A DNA stretch of 15,739 bases. Source: JBIOJM01 sp044450785 (GTDB taxonomy: Bacteria; Planctomycetota; Planctomycetia; Isosphaerales; Isosphaeraceae). Location: positions 1 through 15,739 of the forward strand of contig JBIOJM010000241.1 of NCBI GenBank assembly GCA_044450785.1, in the 5' to 3' direction. A program made the position numbers and the translations under genes. Under the pieces are notes generated by a model that saw only the letters and a program-made list of their open reading frames with translations, searched no databases and had not been told where the DNA came from. This document shows, one piece after another, positions 7,230 through 15,463 of the stretch (the stretch's first letter is position 1; every line of letters starts with the position of its first letter).

Positions 7230-10200
7230 ATGAGCCTCGCGACAACCGAACCCCCGAAACCGAAGTTCCTCGGTCGCTTCGAGCACGTCTGGGCATCGCT
7301 GCGCCGCTACCAGGTCCGCCAGGGCCTGGCCTGGTCGTTCCTGACCGTGGTGCTGGGCCTGACCGCGCTGGTGATGGCTGACTACAGGATGGAATTAGCC
7401 TGGAGCGGGCGGGCGGCCGGTCTCATCGCCTTGGCGGCCGTGACGCTGGCGGTCTTCTGGGCCCGGGTCATCTCGCCCTTGCGATGGTGGACCAGGCCGC
7501 GAACCGCCGCCGAGATCGAGAGCCGCTTCCCTCAGCTCGGCCAGCGCATCCGGACCGTCGTCCAGTTTGGCGGGCTCTCCGAGGAGCTGATCCACTCCGA
7601 GGGCGTGACCCCGAGCCTGGTGGATGCCTTGGAGCAAGACACCGAAATCCAGGCGCAGCCGCTTCCGCTTGATCGGATCGTGCCATGGCGGCGTATCTGG
7701 ACCGTCGCGGCGCTGGCGGCCGCGCCCGTACTGCTCCTCTTGATCGCCTCGGTTTTGAACCCGGAGTGGCGCATCGCGCTCGAGCGCGCCTTACTGAGCC
7801 GCCGGCCGTACACCACGCTCTTCGTCGCGCCGGGGAACCTCACGGTCGAGCAGGGTGACAGTGTCCCGATCGCCGTGGAGCTGCAGGGGCGGGTCAAGCG
7901 CGACGTCGTGCTCTACACCCGGTCTGAACGTCAGCCGAACGCCGTGTGGAAGGCTGCCGCGCTCGACGCCCCGGACCGCGGCCCCGCTTCGAAGCGCGCG
8001 GCCAAGCTGGAGAAAGTCGAGGGACCGCTGGACTATCGTGTGACCGCCGGTTCGGCGTCGAGCCCGACTTACCGGATCGGGGTCCGATACCCGCTCGTAC
8101 TCAAGTCGTTCGACGTGGCGCTGCGGCCGCCCGCCTACACTGGCGTCAAGCCGAGCACGGTGAAGGGGGGCGACCTGCGGGTCATCGAGGGAACCGACGC
8201 GACGTTCCAGATCAACTTCGATTCCCCGCCGGCGGAGGCGTCCTTGGTCGTGACCGACCTGTCCGTCCACTCACGGAAAGACAAGGCGGCTCCCGCGCCC
8301 CAGGTCATCCCGCTCAAGTCCAGCGGCACGACCTACACCGCGCTGCTCAACCTGACAAAGGGCCTTGCCTATCAGATCGTGGCCAAGACACCCGATGGCC
8401 GGGCCACGCCCAAGAATCATTACAAGATCGAGGTCCTTGAAGATCGCGCGCCGCGCGTGTCGTTCGAGCAGCCCGACCTAGCGCTGGAGGTCCATCCAAT
8501 CGCCGAGGTCTTGAACCGCATCCGCGTGGGGGACGACTTCGGCCTGACCAGGGCCGGGATCGTCTTCCAGTTCAATAACGGCGACGAGCAGACGCTGATC
8601 GTCAAGGACTTGAGGGCGGAGCCGGCCAAGAGCCGGACCACCGCGGCGCTCCAGGAGATGCTGCTGCTGGAGAAGCTCGCCGCCTCGCCGACTGACTCCT
8701 TGACCTACTACGCTTTCGCCGAGGACAACTACCCTGCCGGGGCCAAGCGCACCGAGACCGACCTGCGCTACCTCGACATCCGCCCGTTCAAGCGCGAGTA
8801 CAAGCTGATGGAGGGCAGCGCCGGCGAGGGGGATGGAAGGGAGCTCACAAGCCTGGCGGAGTTGATCGCCCGCCAGCGGTTCAACCTGAACCGGGCCAAC
8901 CGGCTGGCCAAGCACAAGCCGGCCGACAAGACCTTCGCCGACGACCCGCTCAAGATCGCCGGCTTCGAGGAGACGCTCGCCGGGCTGACCCGCGAGCTCA
9001 CCGAGGGAGTCGAGGGGATCATCGGAGAGCGGATCGAGCCGCTGCACGCGGCCGAGGAGTCGATGCTGGCGGCCGTCGGGGCGCTCGACCATGGCCAGAA
9101 CGCGCGTGCTCCAGCCCACATGGGGGCTGCCCTTCGCCACCTGATCGAGGCCCGCGATTCACTCCGGATCGCGATCGGCCAGGACCCCGCCGCGAGCCGG
9201 GCGATGCGCAGCTTCGACCGCATGCAAGCGCAGAAGATCCGCAAGCCAAAGAAGGACCAGGAAGAGGCCGAGGAGCTCGCCCAGAAAATCGAGGAGCTCG
9301 CCCAGGACGAAGACTTCGTCTATGCGACTCTCGCCGGCCTCATGATGGAACAACAAGAGGGCGAGGCAAAGAAGGCCGACGATGACAAGGCCGGCGAGCC
9401 CCGGAAGAACAAACGCCGCGAGGCGATGGAGCGGCAGGAACAGATCGCCGATAAGGCCCGCGAGCTGGAAGAGAAGCTGAAGAAGCTCGAAGCCGCCTCG
9501 GACCTCGCGAAGGTCCGGATGGCCAAGGCGGCGGAGGCGACGGAGAAAGCGTCCGGAGCGCTGGTCCGTGGCAACACCAAGGAGGCGACCGAAACGGCCA
9601 AGGCGGGTGCCGCGATGCTCCACGAGCTGGCCCGGCAGGTCAAGGGCGAGCTCGCCCGCGAGGTCGCCGAGGAGCTGGCGATGGCCCGCGACCTGGCCGA
9701 CGAGCTCGCCGAGCGCGAGGCCGAGCTGGGCAAGCTGCCCGACGGAGACCCGGCGTCGGGCGCGGACCAAGACGGCAACGACGGCCAAGGCAAGTCCCGG
9801 ACCGGAGGCAAGGGAGAAACTAACCGCGGCGGCCGGGGTGACTTGACCGACGCCGAGCGACTCGAGCGGTTGGAGGAAGCCGCCAAGACCCTGGAGCACT
9901 GGCTGAAAGATGCAAGCTTGCGCGCGGAGGGCGAGTCGGCCGAGCGGATCCGGGAATTGCTCGAGGAGAGGTCGATGACCCAGGTTGTCGAGCGCATGGA
10001 GCGGATCGGCGAGCTCTACTTGAGCGGTCAAAGGCCGGCGGCACGCCGCGAGGCCAACGAGCTGGCGCGGAGACTCGAGCTGCTCGCTCGTCAGCTTGAC
10101 ATCTTGCACAGGGGCATCATCGCGCCGGAGCTCGCCGCACTCGTCGAATTCGACAAACGCGTCGCCGAGCTGACGGCAAAGCTGAAGACCCTCAAGACTG

Positions 10201-10526
10201 ACGCGGAGATCGCCGAGTGGCGCCGACTGGCCGCCGCATTGATCCGCGACCTGCGCAAAGCCGGACTGACGGACGGGGCGACGGCGCTGGCCGATGCGTT
10301 CGAGGCGGGAGGCTGGGATTGGGGCATCGGCGATCACCACTACCGGATCGCCCCCGCGAGTTACACGACCGTGCTTTCGTCCGTCAGCCTGTTGATCCAG
10401 GGCAGGATCCAGGACCTGATCTTGAAGGACATCGTGTCGGCCCGGGATGAGGCGACACCGCCCGAGTTCAAGGAGCTCGTCGATCGCTATTACGAGGTGC
10501 TCTCAAAAGAAGGCGGCAAGAAGTAA
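7230..10526 (+). CDS. Very long membrane-anchored coiled-coil protein (DUF4175-like)
   Basis: A 1098-residue protein. ATG at 7230 is preferred over GTG at 7215 because GAAAGGA lies six bases upstream. Three hydrophobic helices sit near 33-50, 62-81 and 156-175, with a RTAAEIESRFPQLGQR stretch (91-106) between the second and third, as in DUF4175-like proteins. Residues about 190-520 look like consecutive Ig-like beta domains (APGNLTVEQGD, RPPAYTG, YYAFAEDNYP). From about 540 the protein is helical; 671-835 is a charged Glu/Lys/Ala-rich coiled coil, 838-872 is a Gly/Asp/Lys-rich flexible linker, and 873-1035 is a second helical part. The C-terminus is ordinary globular sequence without a membrane helix. 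The layout suggests an elongated envelope scaffold working with the flanking VWA proteins. The family assignment is from memory and approximate. Confidence 0.85.
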   Translation: MSLATTEPPKPKFLGRFEHVWASLRRYQVRQGLAWSFLTVVLGLTALVMADYRMELAWSGRAAGLIALAAVTLAVFWARVISPLRWWTRPRTAAEIESRFPQLGQRIRTVVQFGGLSEELIHSEGVTPSLVDALEQDTEIQAQPLPLDRIVPWRRIWTVAALAAAPVLLLLIASVLNPEWRIALERALLSRRPYTTLFVAPGNLTVEQGDSVPIAVELQGRVKRDVVLYTRSERQPNAVWKAAALDAPDRGPASKRAAKLEKVEGPLDYRVTAGSASSPTYRIGVRYPLVLKSFDVALRPPAYTGVKPSTVKGGDLRVIEGTDATFQINFDSPPAEASLVVTDLSVHSRKDKAAPAPQVIPLKSSGTTYTALLNLTKGLAYQIVAKTPDGRATPKNHYKIEVLEDRAPRVSFEQPDLALEVHPIAEVLNRIRVGDDFGLTRAGIVFQFNNGDEQTLIVKDLRAEPAKSRTTAALQEMLLLEKLAASPTDSLTYYAFAEDNYPAGAKRTETDLRYLDIRPFKREYKLMEGSAGEGDGRELTSLAELIARQRFNLNRANRLAKHKPADKTFADDPLKIAGFEETLAGLTRELTEGVEGIIGERIEPLHAAEESMLAAVGALDHGQNARAPAHMGAALRHLIEARDSLRIAIGQDPAASRAMRSFDRMQAQKIRKPKKDQEEAEELAQKIEELAQDEDFVYATLAGLMMEQQEGEAKKADDDKAGEPRKNKRREAMERQEQIADKARELEEKLKKLEAASDLAKVRMAKAAEATEKASGALVRGNTKEATETAKAGAAMLHELARQVKGELAREVAEELAMARDLADELAEREAELGKLPDGDPASGADQDGNDGQGKSRTGGKGETNRGGRGDLTDAERLERLEEAAKTLEHWLKDASLRAEGESAERIRELLEERSMTQVVERMERIGELYLSGQRPAARREANELARRLELLARQLDILHRGIIAPELAALVEFDKRVAELTAKLKTLKTDAEIAEWRRLAAALIRDLRKAGLTDGATALADAFEAGGWDWGIGDHHYRIAPASYTTVLSSVSLLIQGRIQDLILKDIVSARDEATPPEFKELVDRYYEVLSKEGGKK

Positions 10527-10528
10527 GG

Positions 10529-13018
10529 ATGAGCGTCAAGTCGACAATTCAGTGGGCAACACCCTATTCCCTCGCCCTGCTGCTGGCGTCGGCAATGGCG
10601 GCGTTGGCCGCCTTCGCGCTCTTGCGCTGGGCCTCGGGCCGCCCGATCGGGCCCGCCCAGCGCCCCGGGCTGCTGGCCTTGCGACTGGCGATCCTGGCGA
10701 TCCTTGGCCTGATCATCATCAACCCGGTGCGGGTTGATGAGACACCGGGGACGGTGGAGCGTCCCAAGCTGTTCTACCTCCTCGATACGTCGCAGAGCAT
10801 GGCGATCGGCAAGGACACGACCCGCTGGGACCAGGTGGTGCAAACGATTCACGACGCCGGCCAGGCCCGGGACCCGCGTGCCGGGGCCCAGGTCAGCATG
10901 TTCCGGTTCGGAAGTCGCCTGGCCGCCGTTGATGCGGACCTCGGGCGGCCGGCGGGAGCCGAGCCGGCCCCCGTGAGCGCGCCCGGCGCGGTGCTCGCCG
11001 CAGGACCCCCGCAACCCACCGAGCCGCCCCCGGCCCCGACCGATTCCGACACCCTCCTGGGCGCCTCGCTCGAAGGTCTCACGGACCGGTTCGGCCAGGC
11101 CCCGCCCCAGGCCGTGGTCGTCTTCTCGGACGGCCGCGCCCGCGACCTCGATCGCGCCGACGTGATCGCGCGCGCCTACGGCAAAATGAAAGTGCCCCTC
11201 CACGTCCTCCCGGTCGGTGACGAGAACGTCGGCGGCGATGTCGCCATCGTCAGCATGGTCGCACCAAATCAGGTCCGGAAGTTCTCGAGAGTGGCCGCGC
11301 AGGTCTACGTGCGGAGCTACGGCTACAAGGGCAAACGCTCCGAGGTGAAGATCATGGCCGCTGGGCCCGACGGCAAGCCGGCCGCGGTGCTGGCCCACAC
11401 CCCGATCGTCCTCCAGGATGGCCTGGCCAGCTACTCGCTCGTCTTCGAGTCGGGCGACCAGGACCGCCGCATCGAGGCGCGGATCGACCTGCAGCCGGGC
11501 GAGGTGTCGGCGTCGAACAATGCCTTCGGCGCCGACCAGGCCATCGACCACACCAAGATCCGGGTGCTCTACCTCGAAGGGGCCATCGACCGCTACGCCA
11601 TGCAGCCGCAAGGCCAGTCCGAACCCCGCGGGGCCTACTCACCCCTCCAGGAAGCGCTGATGGAGGACCCGGACGTCGAGTGCACGGCCGTGATGCCCGG
11701 CGGGGCCGGCGGCGACTTCTCGACGATGGTTCGTACCAACGAGCGCTACCGTGGGCTCCCCGAGACTCCATCGGAACTGTTCGCCTTCGACGCGATCATC
11801 CTCTCCAACGTCCCTCGCGATGCGCTTGGCGATCAGCACCATACCTGGGTTGAGGAGTGGATCGGCCGGCGGGGGGGTGGGCTCTGCATGGTTGGCGGTC
11901 CCCACAGCTTCGCCTCCGGCCAGTGGAACGACACCTCGGCCGGCAAGATGCTCCCCGTTGAGCTTCTCCCGGCCACCCGTGACTGGGATGAGGCGCCGAC
12001 GACGGTCAACGTGGTCACCGAGGGTACAATCCACCCGATCTGGCATCTCTCGTCCGACCTTGCACAGAACCGCGCGGAGCTGAAGACCCTGCCCAACTTC
12101 CTGGGAAGCAATCATGTCGGCCGGGTCAAGCCGGCGGCCGAGGTGATCGCCTGGACCACATCGCCCGGCGCGAACGGCTCACTTTTGCCCGCGGTCGTGG
12201 TTCAGGCTTACGGCCGGGGCCGCACGATGGCCATGACCACGGCGATCACCCGCCGCTGGGCGGGCGAGTTCACTCAGTCGTGGGGTGGGTCAGACGCGCG
12301 TTACTACAAGAAGTTCTGGCGCAACGTCGTCTACTGGCTGACCGAGAACTCGTCGATCGGCCGCCGTCGTCTGCTGGCCGAGACCGACAAGCGGCTCTAT
12401 CGGCCCGGCGAGCCGATCGTGCTCCACGCCCGGACGTTCGACGAGAACGCGGCACCGACGCTCGACTACCGTGTCGCCGTGACCGTCGAGCCGAGATCCG
12501 CGGGCGACGTCACGTCGGACAGCTCCCCGCTCCGCCGCCCGGCCGGCGGGCCGCAGCCTGCCGGAGCACTTGCGCCGTTCCTCCCCTGGAGCGAGGAATT
12601 TGAACTGGCGCGCGAGACCTCCGAAAAGTCGTACGGCGCGACGCTGCCGATCGCCGAGGCAAAGTCACTTCCTTCCGGAGTGACCCTGACGCAAGGGCTG
12701 CGGATCGAATTGACCGCCTACGAGAATAACACCCAGGTCGACAGTACGTCGCTCGAGGTCCAGGTCATCGACGACCCGTCCGAGCAGCAGAACCCGCTGC
12801 CCAACCACGACCTGCTGCGCCGGATTGCCGCCCAGTCCGGCGGCACGGTCCTGAATGGGGCGAAGGACCTGACGGCGATGATCGAGCGACTGCCACGGAA
12901 CGCCGGGCCTCCCGAGGTCAAGACGACACCCGCGTGGAGCGTCTGGTGGCTCCTGTCGATCCTGATCTTCTTGCTCACCATCGAATGGGTCTGGCGCCGG
13001 CGTGTCGGCCTGGCGTGA
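10529..13018 (+). CDS. Membrane VWA protein with glutamine-amidotransferase-like region
   Basis: An 829-residue protein starting two bases after the previous stop; AAGTAAGG just before the ATG could act as ribosome binding site, so translation is probably coupled. Helices lie at about 12-32 and 47-65. The VWA domain has LLDTSQS (metal site 86-90), a candidate MIDAS Thr at 175 and VVVFSDG at 197-203. A Pro/Ala-rich insert (about 139-171) interrupts it. An Ig-like part follows, then a Rossmann-like segment beginning with IRVLYLEGAIDR near 345 and including GGGLCMVGGPHSFASG near 450-465, as in amidotransferase-like domains fused to VWA proteins; I see no full Cys-His-Glu triad. A beta-rich region with LYRPGEPIVLHART is next, and a C-terminal helix (about 803-822) ends in basic residues. 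This is the last gene of the operon. Confidence 0.9.
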   Translation: MSVKSTIQWATPYSLALLLASAMAALAAFALLRWASGRPIGPAQRPGLLALRLAILAILGLIIINPVRVDETPGTVERPKLFYLLDTSQSMAIGKDTTRWDQVVQTIHDAGQARDPRAGAQVSMFRFGSRLAAVDADLGRPAGAEPAPVSAPGAVLAAGPPQPTEPPPAPTDSDTLLGASLEGLTDRFGQAPPQAVVVFSDGRARDLDRADVIARAYGKMKVPLHVLPVGDENVGGDVAIVSMVAPNQVRKFSRVAAQVYVRSYGYKGKRSEVKIMAAGPDGKPAAVLAHTPIVLQDGLASYSLVFESGDQDRRIEARIDLQPGEVSASNNAFGADQAIDHTKIRVLYLEGAIDRYAMQPQGQSEPRGAYSPLQEALMEDPDVECTAVMPGGAGGDFSTMVRTNERYRGLPETPSELFAFDAIILSNVPRDALGDQHHTWVEEWIGRRGGGLCMVGGPHSFASGQWNDTSAGKMLPVELLPATRDWDEAPTTVNVVTEGTIHPIWHLSSDLAQNRAELKTLPNFLGSNHVGRVKPAAEVIAWTTSPGANGSLLPAVVVQAYGRGRTMAMTTAITRRWAGEFTQSWGGSDARYYKKFWRNVVYWLTENSSIGRRRLLAETDKRLYRPGEPIVLHARTFDENAAPTLDYRVAVTVEPRSAGDVTSDSSPLRRPAGGPQPAGALAPFLPWSEEFELARETSEKSYGATLPIAEAKSLPSGVTLTQGLRIELTAYENNTQVDSTSLEVQVIDDPSEQQNPLPNHDLLRRIAAQSGGTVLNGAKDLTAMIERLPRNAGPPEVKTTPAWSVWWLLSILIFLLTIEWVWRRRVGLA

Positions 13019-13074
13019 GCGGCGACCACGCCGGGAACATCTGACGGATTGACGGGCGGCTCGCATATTAGAGA

Positions 13075-13140
13075 AAGAGTAAGATGACGAGTAGGATTTG
13101 GAAGAGGACTAAGAGTAAGAGCAAGAGCATGAGCAAGAGC
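13075..13140 (+). repeat. Degenerate hexanucleotide tandem repeat
   Basis: Eleven six-base units stay in phase from 13075. The last five (13111-13140) are aagagt, aagagc, aagagc, atgagc, aagagc; the earlier six are more diverged. The strand is strongly purine-rich. It lies between the operon end and a small membrane-protein gene and has no evident coding role. Confidence 0.75.
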
Positions 13141-13177
13141 AGGGCAGGCGCTTGCACGAGATCCTACTCTTAATCTT
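13081..13177. repeat. Imperfect inverted repeat around the hexanucleotide tract
   Basis: The arm at 13081-13097 (aagatgacgagtaggat) matches the reverse complement of 13161-13177 at 15 of 17 bases, including a perfect nine-base core at the inner ends (13089-13097 with 13161-13169). The 63 bases between the arms hold most of the purine repeat. The structure could be a long hairpin or the remnant of a small dispersed element. Confidence 0.6.
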
Positions 13178-13217
13178 GATCGAGCTCTTCATCCTCCGGA
13201 AGTGGAGGTTGTCCACC

Positions 13218-13565
13218 ATGAACCCGCCAACGCTGAAACCAGTGATCGTCTCGGTCTGCGAGGACGAGTCCCCCGCTCCGAGCCTGCGGAGCGTCGTCCG
13301 CAAGTCGGCTCTTCTCAACCTGATGATCGTACTGACCTCGTTCCCGGTTCTGATCTTTGCTGGGGGACCGAAAGCCGTCGTCCCAACCCTGGCAATCATG
13401 GCAGGAATCAGCGTCTTGATCTGGACCGCCACGTTCGCGCTGTTCTCATTGATTTCGCTTCCGCGGATCTTCCGGACGCCGGTCTCTTCGGTGACACTTC
13501 GTGATCCCCCACTTCCAGCGGAGGAGGCGGGGGTCGCTGATCGGTGGCTGGACGGCCCAGTCTGA
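13218..13565 (+). CDS. Small two-helix membrane protein, unknown function
   Basis: A 115-residue protein. The ATG at 13218 is chosen because GTGGAGG lies nine bases upstream; the frame opens 22 codons earlier at a TTG without a clear ribosome site and inside repeat DNA. Residues 31-49 and 54-81 form two hydrophobic helices joined by a very short GGPKAV turn, so the protein is probably a helical hairpin in the inner membrane. The N-terminal part (1-30) is soluble and mixed in charge, and the C-terminal tail (82-115) is rich in Pro and acidic residues. No motif names a function. It is 199 bases after the operon, separated by the repeat, and is probably transcribed on its own. Confidence 0.7.
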   Translation: MNPPTLKPVIVSVCEDESPAPSLRSVVRKSALLNLMIVLTSFPVLIFAGGPKAVVPTLAIMAGISVLIWTATFALFSLISLPRIFRTPVSSVTLRDPPLPAEEAGVADRWLDGPV

Positions 13566-13701
13566 CGAACACGGGCAGCAAGGGCTGGGAAACGATGAAG
13601 TTGTTGCCGATCACGCTGAAGCGGGCGAGGACAAGTCGCTTGAGGAACGGAAACCGCATTGCTCCCTGTTGCGCTGCGTAAAGAGCCGGGCGAGCACCTT
13701 G

Positions 13702-14310
13702 CTACGGCAGGTCCAATGTGAGCCTGGGGCTGTTCTTCTTGGCATCCTCGCTCGCACCGACGTAGGTCGCTGCCACCGTCGAATCGGCGGGGACGATGAC
13801 CAGGCATAGCTTGCCGCCCTTGGCGATCCGCTCACGAACGGCATCGTCCACGGTCAGTGAGAACGATTCCGTCTTCCCGGTCTCGATCTTCTTGAAATTC
13901 CCTGATCCCAGGGCGTGCAGAGGTTTGATCTGGCTCCCTACCCCGTCAGAAGCGCTGGGGTCGAATTTCAGATCCGATGCGGCATCCGGCTCCGGTGCCA
14001 GGAAAAACCGGATCGCTCCATCCTTGGCAAATCTCGGGATGCTCTGGACCAAGGTCAGCGTCACGCTCTTGACTTTCTTGTCATGGACCTCCTTCGGAAT
14101 CTCAAAGTTCAGCACGCCAAAGCTCGCAAACTTCTGGTTGTCTTTGCCCTGAATGTTGAAATACTTGGTCCCGGCTTCTCCAGTTCGTGGTCCGCTGGGC
14201 TGGATCGTCAGGCTTTTGGAGGCGACCACCTCCACCCCCGCTTGGGCGCGAATGACCAGGAGGCTGGCAAGGAGATAACAGGCAGCAGACATCGAGAGAA
14301 TTCTCATCAT
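13702..14310 (-). CDS. Secreted beta-rich protein, DNRLRE/CBM96-like
   Basis: A 202-residue protein read on the minus strand. GAGGAG lies four bases before the ATG at 14310 and seven before the adjacent ATG at 14307, so either may be used; a further ATG at 14334 has less support. The N-terminus (MRILSMSAACYLLASLLVIRAQA) is a clear signal peptide with likely cleavage after AQA. The mature part has alternating beta-strand character: SLTIQPSGPRTGEAGTKYFN, SFGVLNFEIP, KSVTLTLVQSIPRFA, IRFFLAPE, and a late KLCLVIVPADSTVAATYVGA. This resembles DNRLRE/CBM96-type beta domains of secreted planctomycete proteins, which is a weak family call. It converges on the small membrane-protein gene with a 136-base gap. 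Confidence 0.8.
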   Translation of the reverse strand: MMRILSMSAACYLLASLLVIRAQAGVEVVASKSLTIQPSGPRTGEAGTKYFNIQGKDNQKFASFGVLNFEIPKEVHDKKVKSVTLTLVQSIPRFAKDGAIRFFLAPEPDAASDLKFDPSASDGVGSQIKPLHALGSGNFKKIETGKTESFSLTVDDAVRERIAKGGKLCLVIVPADSTVAATYVGASEDAKKNSPRLTLDLP

Positions 14311-14639
14311 TGTGCTCCTCGGGATTGAAAACATAAGCGACGGCGCTGGACCATCACGAACAGGAAAAGACCCAAGCGGGGCGGATGCCGGGTCGATGCT
14401 GAAACTCGGGCATGGTCTTCGGCTCGTTGATGTTGACGACTGGAAGCTCTTTCCGTTCTCAGTGCGATCAGCCTATCCTGAGAGTACTGGCGCTGCAACG
14501 CCCCAGAACTTCGGCGATGGCATCCCGAAAATCGATCGACCGGAAGAATGCTCTGAGGGGTACGATCCCCGAATAGACACCCTCGACGTTCATTCGTGCA
14601 GCCGGTGCGGCAAACCTAATTGTCGCCAATGAGTTCCCG
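14311..14639. other. Divergent intergenic region, no supported gene
   Basis: It separates the minus-strand secreted protein gene from the plus-strand hydrolase gene and must hold promoters for both, but I see no convincing -35/-10 pair. A weak GGGG/CCCC stem lies near 14555-14570. A plus-strand open frame (ATG at 14396, stop at 14630-14632) ending in a CSRCGKPNC peptide crosses most of it; I do not call it a gene. Confidence 0.5.
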
Positions 14640-15098
14640 ATGAGAATCCTCTTCCTCCACGGCTGGACCTCGGTGCCAGGCGGCGTCAAACCGACCTTTC
14701 TCAAGGACCACGGCCACACGGTCTTCAATCCCAAGCTCTCCGACGAGAACTTCGAGGAGGCCGTCCGCACCGCCCAGGAGGAGTTCGACAAGCATCAGCC
14801 CCACGTTGTCGTGGGATCGAGCCGAGGCGGGGCCGTAGCCATGAACATCGACAGCGGCAATGCCAGGCTCGTCTTGCTTTGCCCGGCGTGGAAACGATGG
14901 GGGACAGCCAAGACCGTGAAGCCCGGCACGGTGATCCTCCATTCACGGGCCGATGACGTCATCCCGTTCGGCAATTCCGAAGAACTGGTCAGCAACAGTG
15001 GGTTGCCAGCGTCGGCGCTGATCGAAGTTGGGAACGATCACCGCTTGGCCGACCCGGAGCCGCTGGAAAGGATGTTGAAGGAGTGTGGCCCCTCCTGA
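14640..15098 (+). CDS. Small alpha/beta hydrolase
   Basis: A 152-residue hydrolase of the short single-domain kind. The first strand and oxyanion region read ILFLHGWTS (3-11). The nucleophile elbow is G-S-S-R-G (59-63), making Ser61 the likely nucleophile. An acidic residue is supplied by HSRADDVIP (Asp105 or Asp106) and the catalytic His is probably His134 in GNDHRLA. All triad members are therefore visible, and no lid or signal peptide is present, so it is probably a cytoplasmic esterase-like enzyme; the substrate cannot be told. The length fits small families such as YqiA/YcfP-like hydrolases, but I do not assign one. The ATG at 14640 has no strong ribosome site. The gene ends 31 bases from the end of the convergent gene at 15130. 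Confidence 0.85.
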   Translation: MRILFLHGWTSVPGGVKPTFLKDHGHTVFNPKLSDENFEEAVRTAQEEFDKHQPHVVVGSSRGGAVAMNIDSGNARLVLLCPAWKRWGTAKTVKPGTVILHSRADDVIPFGNSEELVSNSGLPASALIEVGNDHRLADPEPLERMLKECGPS

Positions 15099-15129
15099 TG
15101 CTGCAATGTCGCGTTGAAATCACCGTCGC

Positions 15130-15420
15130 TCAATTGAAGACGCTGAAAACGAAGAGATCCGATTGGTGACTGGGATCGAACGGCTCGGACTGACGAGCCG
15201 TCTCCAGAGGTTCAGCCAATTTCCAGGGCTCAAAGATGGTCTTGATCTCAGCCACGAAGGCAGGGATCTCCAAACGGAATTCGGCGTCGTTCTCAGCAGC
15301 TTCGAGGAAGTTCGGGAACTTTTCGCCGATCAGGAAGTCAAGGGCTTTCTGAGTGCCGAACTCAGCCTCGATCTGGCGAGCCGCATCGCACTTCAACGTG
15401 TTATGATGGTCCCGGAACAT
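15130..15420 (-). CDS. Conserved small helical protein, unknown function
   Basis: A 96-residue protein on the minus strand. The central part, from CDAARQIEAEFGTQKALDFL through LIGEKFPNFLEAAEND to FVAEIKTIFEPWKLAE, is amphipathic helical sequence that I recall from a widespread family of small bacterial proteins without a known function. Conserved-looking features are the GTQKALDFLIGEK stretch (22-34), EIPAFVAEIK (50-59) and the aromatic IFEPW (61-65). No membrane segment or signal is present, so it is probably cytoplasmic. The last 20 residues look variable. The start at 15420 fits the family N-terminus as I remember it, but there is no clear ribosome site and the frame is open further upstream. 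It is divergent from the gene starting at 15464, with 43 bases between them. Confidence 0.7.
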   Translation of the reverse strand: MFRDHHNTLKCDAARQIEAEFGTQKALDFLIGEKFPNFLEAAENDAEFRLEIPAFVAEIKTIFEPWKLAEPLETARQSEPFDPSHQSDLFVFSVFN

Positions 15421-15463
15421 GGCACTGGAATCAATAGGTCGCTGATCATGAGGAGATTCTGTG

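Larger units (their letters stand above)
1330..13018 (+). other. Seven-gene MoxR/VWA operon
   Basis: Seven genes lie on one strand with gaps of 47, 78 (or 18 if the TTG start is used), 6, 17, 16 and 2 bases, and no terminator-like structure was noticed between them. The core ATPase, DUF58, BatA-type VWA, coiled-coil and VWA genes are the tightest part, which suggests coupled translation. The two leading secreted genes have wider spacing but the same strand. Confidence 0.75.

Noticed and set aside
6185..7231. Minus-strand open frame (348 codons) opposite the BatA-type gene
   Set aside because: It lies wholly inside a gene with clear VWA and membrane features, has no recognisable domain and no ribosome site.
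9159..10340. Minus-strand open frame (393 codons) opposite the coiled-coil gene
   Set aside because: Its Leu/Gly/Arg-rich translation mirrors the Glu/Lys/Ala codons of the coiled coil on the plus strand. No start signal or motif supports it.
13111..13140. Possible CRISPR-like repeat array
   Set aside because: The units are six bases long and directly adjacent, with no spacers and no cas genes nearby.
13109..13807. Minus-strand open frame (232 codons) across the small membrane-protein gene
   Set aside because: It ends in Cys/Ser repeats from the hexanucleotide tract and overlaps a plus-strand frame with a good ribosome site and two membrane helices.
14396..14632. Plus-strand open frame ending in CSRCGKPNC before the hydrolase gene
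   Set aside because: There is no ribosome site, composition is not protein-like apart from the short Cys-rich end, and it fills a region expected to hold divergent promoters.
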